NCBI RefSeq assembly: GCF_018343525.1
Contig: NZ_JAGYPH010000002.1
Location: 558,001-622,000 of the forward strand
Length of the DNA: 64,000 bases
Source: Lederbergia citrea
GTDB taxonomy: Bacteria; Bacillota; Bacilli; Bacillales; Bacillaceae_C
Reading direction: 5' to 3'
Below, in pieces: positions 1 to 6,361 of this stretch. Both the position numbers and the translations under genes were made by a program. The stretch's first letter is position 1; each line of letters begins with the position of its first letter. The notes beneath the pieces are model-generated. The model saw nothing but the letters and a program-made list of their open reading frames with translations. It searched no databases and was not told the DNA's origin.

Positions 1-1917
1 GGTGGTGGTGCACTTGTGTTACAGCGTGTCGATGAAGAGTTTAAACTATCGGATGCAGACAGGATTTTACGAGCGAAAAACTTATTGATGAATACAGCGA
101 AACATGTTGAATTTGACGATGCACTCGTATCACCTCGCCGTCAAGGTGCAGGAATGATGCAGCTTCATGCAGCACTTTCAACGCCTGTGATCGTGACTGA
201 ATCAAAAACGAAAGAAGCAAAAGTGGCGTTAAAACAAGTGACTGACAATAAAGTAACATTTGAATTGACTGCACAAAACTTCTCTAATAAAGCAGTCACA
301 TACGATGTAAAAGCGAATGTCCAGACAGATACGTTCGTAAAAAGTGGACAAGACGTACTTGTGGCGCCAAACCTAATTGGAGCTTTAGATTTAGAAGGCA
401 TGGCAGTCGCAACAGTAAATGGTAAGAAAACAAACAAAGTTGAAGTTCCGGCTAATGGTACAGCGAAAATCGCTGTCACAGTTGATGTCAGTGCCATTGA
501 CTCAACACTTGCAGCTAATTTCACAAACGGTTACTGGTTAGAAGGATTTGTCACATTAACAGATCCAAAGGATAATAATCCACAGCTTTCTGTTCCATAT
601 GTCGGCTTCAAAGGTGAGTGGGATAAAGCACCAATCTTTGATAAACCGATGTGGGAAGAGGACACGTACTACGGAATGACTGGAGTTTTAACGACTAAAG
701 GGAAAGGTAATTACGTATTCCTGGGTGAAGATTTTGCTACAGGTGAAATTGATCCAGCGAAAATTGCATTTTCACCAAATGGTGACGGCAACCAGGACGA
801 TGCACTAATGATCTTGTCCTTCCTAAGAAACGCTAAAGAAGCGAAGTTCCAAGTACTTGATGCAAATAAAAATGTTGTTCGCACATTGTCGACTGAATCT
901 GAGGTTAAAAAGAATTACTATGATGGTGGAAGAGCACCAATGTATTTCCTATCCTCATCACTTGCTTGGGACGGAAAAATCAATAATAAACAAGCTCCTG
1001 AAGGTAAGTATTACTTACAAGCAGAAGCAGTCATTGACTTTGCAGGTGCGAAATGGCAATCACTTGAGATACCTGTAATACTTGATACAACAGCTCCGAA
1101 ATTGAGTGCAACCTTCGATGCCAAAACACAGAAAATCACGGTAGACGCATCTGACGAAGGCAGCGGCCTTGCATACTGGGATGTCCTCGTTGATGGAAAA
1201 TCAATCTTGGATAAACCACTCGCAGCAGATCAAACAGAACACAAGCTAACAAAAGGTTTGAGTCCTGAACAAACATTGACTGTTGTCGCAGTAGACTACG
1301 CAGGTAATAAGACGGAAGCAAAAGCAAGCGAAGCAAAAGACGTAACTATACCTGATCTCCACTTATTGACTCCGGAATTCCTTGGAGTGTCATCAACGAA
1401 AAATGTGGTGTTCTCAGGCTATGTAAAAGATAAATCAGGCGTGAAATCTGTAACTGTAGACGGGAAGCAAGCGGAACTTGTCTATAACGCAGAAAAAGAT
1501 CAGTACGATTTTAGCATCACTATTAATCAGAAAAAAGACGGCTATTACTTATCAAAAATAAAAGCTGTTGATAACGCCGGCAACGAAACAGAAATTGGCC
1601 GCCGCTATTTTGTTGATACAGAGAAAGCAAAACTGAAAATTAAAGGCGCTAAAAACAATGTCGAAGCAGACAGCATCACAGTGTCAGCAGAAATAACCGA
1701 CAATTTTGACGCCATTCGCCTTTACGTGAACGGCAGCGAAGTTTTCAAAAACGATCTGTCAGAACCATACGGCATGAACGGCTTTAAGAAAACAGTAGAC
1801 GGCATTGAATTGAAACTGGAAGAAGAGAATAACACCTTCATCTTCAAAGCAGTCGATCTTGGTGGAAACGTAACGGAAGAAAAAATAACGATTAAGAAGA
1901 AAATCAAAAAGAAATAA
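1..1917 (+). CDS. S8 subtilisin-like serine peptidase, C-terminal part (5' truncated by window)
   Basis: The frame is open from base 1, so the gene starts before the window. The first residues (GGGALVLQR) fit the helix after the catalytic serine of a subtilase, but the catalytic residues themselves are not visible. Residues about 55-200 look like the Fn3-like domain that follows S8 domains in Vpr/lactocepin-type proteases. Near residue 255 a FSPNGDGNQDD segment starts a FlgD/Ig-like fold typical of cell-envelope proteases, and further Ig-like beta domains with DTTAP-type joints follow. The tail is lysine-rich (IKKKIKKK) with no LPXTG or SLH anchor. A strong terminator follows. Family membership is inferred from the accessory domains and the order of parts. 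It is probably a secreted or wall-associated protease unrelated to the polysaccharide genes. Confidence 0.8.
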   Translation, partial: GGGALVLQRVDEEFKLSDADRILRAKNLLMNTAKHVEFDDALVSPRRQGAGMMQLHAALSTPVIVTESKTKEAKVALKQVTDNKVTFELTAQNFSNKAVTYDVKANVQTDTFVKSGQDVLVAPNLIGALDLEGMAVATVNGKKTNKVEVPANGTAKIAVTVDVSAIDSTLAANFTNGYWLEGFVTLTDPKDNNPQLSVPYVGFKGEWDKAPIFDKPMWEEDTYYGMTGVLTTKGKGNYVFLGEDFATGEIDPAKIAFSPNGDGNQDDALMILSFLRNAKEAKFQVLDANKNVVRTLSTESEVKKNYYDGGRAPMYFLSSSLAWDGKINNKQAPEGKYYLQAEAVIDFAGAKWQSLEIPVILDTTAPKLSATFDAKTQKITVDASDEGSGLAYWDVLVDGKSILDKPLAADQTEHKLTKGLSPEQTLTVVAVDYAGNKTEAKASEAKDVTIPDLHLLTPEFLGVSSTKNVVFSGYVKDKSGVKSVTVDGKQAELVYNAEKDQYDFSITINQKKDGYYLSKIKAVDNAGNETEIGRRYFVDTEKAKLKIKGAKNNVEADSITVSAEITDNFDAIRLYVNGSEVFKNDLSEPYGMNGFKKTVDGIELKLEEENNTFIFKAVDLGGNVTEEKITIKKKIKKK

Positions 1918-1925
1918 CGAATGAA

Positions 1926-1954
1926 ACCGGCACCTAATGAGGTGTCGTTTTTTT
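1926..1954 (+). terminator. Rho-independent terminator of the protease gene
   Basis: CGGCACC and GGTGTCG form a 7-bp stem with one G-U pair and a TAATGA loop, followed by seven or more T. It lies 11 bases after the stop codon. Confidence 0.85.
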
Positions 1955-1996
1955 TAAAATGACATAAAATAGTTCCGGCGCCACATGGTCTTGATG

Positions 1997-2092
1997 TTAA
2001 TCAAACATTTGATTAGACGTATGTTCGTATAATCAAACGTCTGATTAGACATATGTTCGTTAATCAACCATTTGATTAGATGCATGTTCGCA
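1997..2092 (+). repeat. Three tandem 31-32 bp repeats with palindromic cores
   Basis: The core AATCAAACATTTGATT (AATCAAA, CA, TTTGATT) begins at 1999. Diverged copies begin at 2031 (AATCAAACGTCTGATT) and 2062 (AATCAACCATTTGATT). Each core is followed by GA(C/T)(G/A)(T/C)ATGTTCG. Spacing is 32 and 31 bp, about three helical turns, so all cores face the same side of the DNA. They lie about 100-190 bp upstream of the tagA promoter. They look like an operator array for a dimeric regulator, but no regulator gene is in the window. Confidence 0.75.
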
Positions 2093-2191
2093 TTATTGGA
2101 CGCTTGAATGATGGCGCTCCAAGTAGCATTACAGCCCAAAAAACTTTCCCACCGCTTCCCAACAGGAAAATGCACAAAACCGGCGCTATAT

Positions 2192-2220
2192 TTGATATAA
2201 TAAATCATGTACTCTATAAT
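2192..2220 (+). promoter_or_regulatory. Sigma-A-type promoter for tagA
   Basis: TTGATA, a 17-bp spacer and TATAAT form a near-consensus promoter. Transcription would start near 2227, about 20 bases before the tagA ATG. Confidence 0.8.
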
Positions 2221-2234
2221 ATTAGTCCTAATAT
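2219..2234. promoter_or_regulatory. Palindrome over the tagA transcription start
   Basis: ATATTAGTCCTAATAT has two perfect 7-bp arms around TC. It overlaps the end of the -10 box and the expected start site, a usual place for a repressor operator, and ends next to the AGGAG ribosome binding site at 2235-2239. The regulator is unknown. Confidence 0.5.
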
Positions 2235-2246
2235 AGGAGATTAATA

Positions 2247-2975
2247 ATGCCGGATAAAGTGAATATACTTGGTGTGGAATTTGATCATACAACAAAACAA
2301 GAAATGGTTAATCAATTACATGACAACATAAAAATGAATAAAAAGACATTTGTCGTTACAGCCAATCCCGAGATTGTGATGGAAGCGACAATGAATACCA
2401 CTTTCAAGGATACACTCCGAGACGCTGATCATATCATTGCAGATGGAATCGGAGTTATTTTAGGTGCGAAAATCTTGAAAAAACCTCTTCCGGAAAGAAT
2501 TCCGGGAATTGAATTGATGGAAGAGCTTCTTCATATTGCCAATCAGGAATCCTTAAATGTTTTCTTTCTTGGATCAAGGGAAGATGTAATTAAGCAAACG
2601 GTCCAAAATGTAAAAAAAGACTACCCAAATCTAATCATTGGTGGTTATCACCATGGTTTTTTTAAAGAAAATGATCAACAAATATTAAATATGGTCAAAA
2701 ATGCAAATTCGGACCTGATTTTTGTAGCATTAGGTTTTCCTAAACAAGAATATTGGATACAGAATCATATCGATTCATTTCATAAGGGGATTTTTATGGG
2801 GGTAGGCGGCAGTTTTGACGTGTTAGCGGGAACGGTGAAGCGAGCACCAGCCATTTGGCGGAAATTAAATTTGGAATGGTTACATCGGTTGCTTCAACAA
2901 CCATCGAGATGGAAAAGAATGATTGTTCTCCCGATTTTCGTTAAGAAAGTCTGGCAATCTAAGCAAAAAAGCTAG
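2247..2975 (+). CDS. tagA: TagA/WecG-family N-acetylmannosaminyltransferase
   Basis: Family GT26 enzyme. In Bacillus, TagA/TarA adds ManNAc from UDP-ManNAc to undecaprenyl-PP-GlcNAc, completing the disaccharide of the wall teichoic acid linkage unit on the cytoplasmic membrane face. The 242-residue length is usual. Typical segments are TANPEIVMEA near residue 40, ADGIGVI near 67 and RIPGIELME near 86. The C-terminus is basic and aromatic, fitting peripheral membrane contact. An AGGAG site 7 bases upstream sets the ATG. tagO follows 142 bp downstream with its own promoter-like sequence. UDP-ManNAc would come from the UDP-GlcNAc 2-epimerase at 45077. Confidence 0.92.
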   Translation: MPDKVNILGVEFDHTTKQEMVNQLHDNIKMNKKTFVVTANPEIVMEATMNTTFKDTLRDADHIIADGIGVILGAKILKKPLPERIPGIELMEELLHIANQESLNVFFLGSREDVIKQTVQNVKKDYPNLIIGGYHHGFFKENDQQILNMVKNANSDLIFVALGFPKQEYWIQNHIDSFHKGIFMGVGGSFDVLAGTVKRAPAIWRKLNLEWLHRLLQQPSRWKRMIVLPIFVKKVWQSKQKS

Positions 2976-3011
2976 ATATATAACTATATTCTTCAAAAAT
3001 TCAAAGATTAG

Positions 3012-3040
3012 TTGAAAAATAAGCTTGACTTAGCTATGAT
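3012..3040 (+). promoter_or_regulatory. Candidate promoter for tagO
   Basis: TTGAAA, a 17-bp spacer and TATGAT lie 78 bp before the tagO start, in the gap after tagA. There is no clear terminator between tagA and tagO, so tagO may be read from both promoters. Confidence 0.6.
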
Positions 3041-3117
3041 TATATACAACTAGCATTTTTCATCATTATATACCACAAATTTGAAAAATATTACAAAAAC
3101 AATAAGGAGGTTACAAA

Positions 3118-4149
3118 ATGGAATTTCTATATTTAACCCTATGTTTTGTGGCCTCTATTTTGATCACACCGTTAGTGAAAAAACTAGCAATAACCTTCAA
3201 AATAACAGATGCGCCAAACCATAGGAAAATTCATAATAAAATTATGCCGCGACTTGGCGGACTAGCCATTTATATAAGCTTTATGATCGGCCTTTTGGTC
3301 TCACATCAGCATGACCCACACTTATGGGCAATCATGGTCGGAAGTTTAATCATCGTCATTACGGGAATCCTTGACGATATTTTTGAACTCTCGGCAAGAT
3401 ATAAATTGCTCGGCCAACTGTTTGCGGCTACAGTAGCCATTCTGGGCGGATTTGAACTAGAATTTATTAACCTTCCATTTGGCGGAGAATTACAATTTGG
3501 CTTTTTGAGTGTCCCACTAACTATTCTATGGATTGTCGGGATCACCAATGCGATTAATTTAATCGACGGATTAGATGGACTTGCAGCGGGAGTTTCCTCC
3601 ATTGCTTTAATCACATTAAGCATCATGGCATTCATCATGGGAGACGCATTCGTTGTAACTATTTCATTAATCCTTTTGGGTAGTACGCTCGGATTTTTAC
3701 TTTACAATTTTCATCCAGCGAAAATCTTTATGGGTGACACAGGGGCGCTTTTCTTAGGCTATATGATCGCGATCCTGTCGTTACTAGGATTTAAGAACGT
3801 AACATTTTTCTCGCTCGTTATTCCAGTTATTATTCTCGGAGTGCCAATCTCTGATACAATTTTTGCAATTATAAGGCGAATTATTAATAACCAGCCACTA
3901 TCAGCGGCAGATCAACATCACTTACATCACCGCTTATTAAGTTCAGGATTTTCCCATCGTCAAGCAGTGGTAATCATTTATGCTGTGGCGGTCATGTTCG
4001 GTTTAACAGCGGTCATCTTTTCAATGGCAACCATCTGGGGCTCATTACTCATAGTCGCAGTATTGCTCATTGCAATCGAATTGTTTGTTGAAGTGGTCGG
4101 CTTAGTTGGTAAAGACTATAAACCGTTGCTGAGGTTTATGAGACGATAG
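3118..4149 (+). CDS. tagO: Undecaprenyl-phosphate GlcNAc-1-phosphate transferase
   Basis: Polytopic membrane enzyme of the MraY/WecA/TagO family, with about eleven hydrophobic segments in 343 residues. It transfers GlcNAc-1-phosphate from UDP-GlcNAc to undecaprenyl phosphate, the first committed step of wall teichoic acid and often of teichuronic acid. Signature segments are DAPNHRKIH near residue 33, the catalytic-type DDIF near 83, NAINLIDGLDGLAAG near 144, MGDTGALF near 198 and the histidine-rich HHLHHRLL near 263. These match WecA/TagO rather than MraY. AAGGAGG at 3104-3110 fits the ATG. It is adjacent to tagA, the next enzyme of the pathway, and a terminator follows. Confidence 0.95.
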   Translation: MEFLYLTLCFVASILITPLVKKLAITFKITDAPNHRKIHNKIMPRLGGLAIYISFMIGLLVSHQHDPHLWAIMVGSLIIVITGILDDIFELSARYKLLGQLFAATVAILGGFELEFINLPFGGELQFGFLSVPLTILWIVGITNAINLIDGLDGLAAGVSSIALITLSIMAFIMGDAFVVTISLILLGSTLGFLLYNFHPAKIFMGDTGALFLGYMIAILSLLGFKNVTFFSLVIPVIILGVPISDTIFAIIRRIINNQPLSAADQHHLHHRLLSSGFSHRQAVVIIYAVAVMFGLTAVIFSMATIWGSLLIVAVLLIAIELFVEVVGLVGKDYKPLLRFMRR

Positions 4150-4156
4150 ATAAAAT

Positions 4157-4201
4157 AAAAAAGCAAGAGGATGGAGTAATTGCCGTTCTCTTGCTTTTTT
4201 T
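4157..4201 (+). terminator. Terminator after tagO
   Basis: AAAAGCAAGAG pairs with CTCTTGCTTTT around an 18-base loop and is followed by a T run. The A run on the other side could also serve the opposite strand. Confidence 0.85.
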
Positions 4202-4233
4202 GTATTGGCAAAGAAATTCATTTCGACAAAAAA

Positions 4234-4256
4234 CGGGGCGTGACAGGCACGACCCG
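4234..4256. repeat. GC-rich hairpin, possibly a REP-like intergenic element
   Basis: CGGG-GCGTG-ACAGG-CACGA-CCCG folds into two short G-C stems with one G/A mismatch. It stands out in an AT-rich spacer and has no T run. Its GTGACAGGCAC core resembles dispersed palindromic elements I have seen in Bacillales genomes, but only one copy is in this window. Confidence 0.35.
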
Positions 4257-4424
4257 AATGATCTTTATGTGTGAAATAATTTTTCAAAGAGTCTATGTTC
4301 CGGTTTTTTTGTTGAAAAGGGCTGAATTTGTAGTACATATCAAATATTTACACTGTTGATATATTATTTCAATAATTTAAGGGTAAAGTATTGATAAGAT
4401 GGAATAGAGGGTGAGGTGTTTTTG

Positions 4425-4586
4425 ATGTTTACAAAGATCTTTAATTTATTTAAAGGTACAAAATCAGATTCCGAAGAACCCCATTTTTATAAAGAGCAAA
4501 TTGTGATCGATGAGGACATTGAACATGATGATCCTTATGAATATGAAGACGAACCCGAAATCGAAGATAGGCATTATTTTTACTAA
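4425..4586 (+). CDS. Small acidic protein of unknown function (53 aa)
   Basis: Start ATG with GAGGTG six bases upstream (4413-4418). The product begins MFTKIFNLFKGTK, a short basic amphipathic segment. It then becomes strongly acidic, with runs such as EDEPEIED, and ends in aromatic and histidine residues (RHYFY). There is no transmembrane helix and no known motif. It sits alone between tagO and the convergent LCP gene. The good ribosome binding site, the uninterrupted codons and the amphipathic-plus-acidic composition argue for a real gene. A membrane-peripheral role is only a guess. I do not recognise the family. Confidence 0.55.
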   Translation: MFTKIFNLFKGTKSDSEEPHFYKEQIVIDEDIEHDDPYEYEDEPEIEDRHYFY

Positions 4587-4631
4587 GAGTCCAACCACTG
4601 GGCTTATTTATTTGAGTCTATTTAGGGTTGA

Positions 4632-4643
4632 CCAACCGGTTGG
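4632..4643. promoter_or_regulatory. 12-bp perfect palindrome, operator-like
   Basis: CCAACCGGTTGG is a perfect palindrome, unusually GC-rich for the spacer. Sequences of this form often serve as TetR-family operators, but no such regulator is encoded nearby and no promoter overlaps it clearly. Confidence 0.35.
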
Positions 4644-4695
4644 GTAAATAGTCAATACATTAATAGAGAGCTTAAATAATAAAAACTAAAGCTGC

Positions 4696-4723
4696 TTGTA
4701 AATCACATTAATGTGATTTACAA
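4696..4723. repeat. 28-bp perfect palindrome
   Basis: The left half TTGTAAATCACATT is mirrored exactly by AATGTGATTTACAA. As RNA it would give a 12-bp stem with a TTAA loop, but no T run follows immediately. It lies just outside the LCP terminator, downstream of both the small acidic gene and the LCP gene. It could be a protein-binding site, a transcript 3' end stabiliser or a remnant of a mobile-element end. Confidence 0.8.
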
Positions 4724-4725
4724 AG

Positions 4726-4766
4726 AAAAAAGTGCCTAAACCCTACAGATGGGCTAGGCACTTTTG
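4726..4766 (-). terminator. Terminator of the LCP gene, possibly bidirectional
   Basis: AAAAAGTGCCTA pairs with TAGGCACTTTT. Read on the minus strand it lies just after the LCP stop codon and ends in a T run. On the plus strand it also ends in TTTT. Confidence 0.8.
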
Positions 4767-4771
4767 CTTTT

Positions 4772-5803
4772 CTAATTCTCTGTACTCGGACCTGCCGTAT
4801 GGCTAGGTGGCTCATGTGAAGCAACATCTAAATGCTGCTTGAGTGTTCCTTTAAGTTCTGCAAGAGCTTCTTCATCCAACTGATAATAATAAACATTGTT
4901 ACCGCTACTGTTTGGAATATAACTATCAGCGCCGGCAACTTGTAAAGTCTCAATATTGAGGTTACCCGAAATGCCATAATCAATAAAGGCCTTCATTTCA
5001 TCAAAAGTCATGTTAGTTAACATACTAGAGCCGATCGCTTCGATTACCTGACTGTATTTAAGTACAGACGTTCCAGAAGCTGCCTTTTTCACAATAGCTT
5101 TCATGATTTCCTGTTGACGTTTACCTCTTTCAAGATCACTATCTAATTTTCTAGTTCTAGCCAAGGCTAGAGCTTGTTCACCATCTAAAGTCTGCATACC
5201 TTCTTCTAACTTGATAGCGCCTGCTTTATCTTTCGAGTTTTGTTCAGAGAACGTATATGGTACCTCAACGTCAATACCGCCGAGAGCATCTACAACCTTC
5301 ATGAATGCATTGAAATCCAACCGGACATAATAATCGACAGGAATATCTAGTAAATCTTCAACCGTTTCGATTGTTGCTTTTGGACCGCCGTAGCTATGGG
5401 CATGATTAATTTTTGTGGAATAGCCCACTTCTTTAATATAAACGTACGAGTCACGTGGTATAGACAGTAACTTTACGGACTTTTCTTTTTCATTTAAAGT
5501 GGCAAGCATAAGAGCATCTGAGCGAGTATGGTCACCAGTACCGCGTTTCTCGCTTCCGTCTATTCCAATAAATAATACTGAAACATTATCAATGTTCGGG
5601 TCAACCTTTTTATCCCTAAGATCTGACTTCACTCGATCTGCATGATACGAGTCGCCCATGACTGTTTCAGCTTTTTTATATAAATAAGCGCCGTAGCTGA
5701 TACCTAAAGATGCAATGAGTAAAATAGGAAAAGCAACAAACCAGAATATCCGTCGGCGGCGTATCGTCTTTTTTTTGTTTATAGAGAATTGATATCGTCC
5801 CAT
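4772..5803 (-). CDS. LytR-CpsA-Psr family wall polymer ligase
   Basis: LCP proteins such as TagT/U/V move undecaprenyl-linked teichoic acids or capsules onto peptidoglycan on the outer membrane face. The 343-residue product has a basic cytoplasmic start (KKKTIRRRR), one transmembrane helix at about residues 20-43 and an extracellular LCP domain from about 75. Signature parts are FIGIDGSEKRGTGDHTRSDA, with the conserved aspartate and arginine, LLSIPRDSYV, NHAHSYGG and, near residue 215, LARTRKLDSDLERGKRQQ. The C-terminus is a short Ser/Thr/Pro-rich tail. The ribosome binding site AAAGGAG is on the minus strand. It lies opposite the tagAO genes and next to lytBC. Which paralogue it is (T, U or V) cannot be told. 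Confidence 0.92.
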   Translation of the reverse strand: MGRYQFSINKKKTIRRRRIFWFVAFPILLIASLGISYGAYLYKKAETVMGDSYHADRVKSDLRDKKVDPNIDNVSVLFIGIDGSEKRGTGDHTRSDALMLATLNEKEKSVKLLSIPRDSYVYIKEVGYSTKINHAHSYGGPKATIETVEDLLDIPVDYYVRLDFNAFMKVVDALGGIDVEVPYTFSEQNSKDKAGAIKLEEGMQTLDGEQALALARTRKLDSDLERGKRQQEIMKAIVKKAASGTSVLKYSQVIEAIGSSMLTNMTFDEMKAFIDYGISGNLNIETLQVAGADSYIPNSSGNNVYYYQLDEEALAELKGTLKQHLDVASHEPPSHTAGPSTEN

Positions 5804-6361
5804 TTGGGCTTTACTCCTTTATAATTGAATTCATTTGATTTCACGTAAAATTTACATAATATTAATCTATCCTTTATAATACTATGTTTTGTTGCATTGG
5901 TACAATACATTTTTATTACATTATGAATGTACCAATATTACCAAGAAAGGGAAGAAGCAACCCAGATTTCTGTGGTGTCCTAAAGTCCGGTGACCGCTAA
6001 CCCGCAGCGTATATGGCTTTTAAAAATTCCCACTGGATCTTCAACTTATAAGCAAGGGCAGAAAAATGAATCCGTGATAAACGATTGATTTTCAAAACGC
6101 TCATTGTTTTTTTGTATTCTCGACAATTGGTCTTGGTACTTAGTATACAGCATCCCCCAGACGAGCATTCGCCCCCTAAATGAAACAATATTGGCGCTAT
6201 AAAATTTTGTAATAAAGTTCTATAACTAATAAATGAATGTTCAATTTAATTAAAGAACGGTGCTTTTTTCCGCCAACTTTTTACAAATTTTTCCCCTACA
6301 GGAATATTTTTATGATACAATCAGGCATATCAAATCTATTAAAAGGGGAGGAAATAAAAAG
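5804..6361. other. 558-bp divergent intergenic region between the LCP gene and lytB
   Basis: The region must hold divergent promoters, but none is a clear consensus. It has an inverted repeat, ATTGGTACA at 5896-5904 and TGTACCAAT at 5938-5946, with perfect 9-bp arms. A GC-rich block follows at about 5955-6010, containing GGTGTCC, AAGTCCGGTGACC and GCTAACCCGCAGCG, very unlike its surroundings. That block could be a structured leader of either gene. I could not match it to a riboswitch I know. A 63-codon minus-strand frame at 5997-6188 looks like chance. Confidence 0.5.
5896..5946. promoter_or_regulatory. Inverted repeat between divergent LCP and lytB genes
   Basis: ATTGGTACA and TGTACCAAT are perfect 9-bp arms 33 bases apart. 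The placement about 90-140 bp before the LCP start fits an operator or a leader hairpin of the LCP transcript. Confidence 0.45.

Noticed and set aside
1997..2092. CRISPR-like array
   Set aside because: Only three units, no unique spacers of constant length, each unit internally palindromic, and no cas genes. It is a tandem regulatory-type repeat.
5955..6010. Resemblance of GTGACCGCTAACCC to the 3' part of the ydaO (c-di-AMP) riboswitch, CCGACAGCTAACTC
   Set aside because: The required 5' and middle elements (GAAUCC, GGAACC, GGGUGAA-like parts) are not found in the 120 bases upstream, so the likeness is probably chance.
5997..6188. 63-codon minus-strand reading frame
   Set aside because: No good ribosome binding site, odd Cys/Gly-rich start and no similarity I can see. 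It lies across the GC-rich non-coding block.
6260..6361. Upstream ATG at 6260 as start of the lytB-like gene
   Set aside because: The 34 extra residues have no ribosome binding site and would hide the signal peptide. TTG 6362 has GGGGAGG and an immediate signal sequence.
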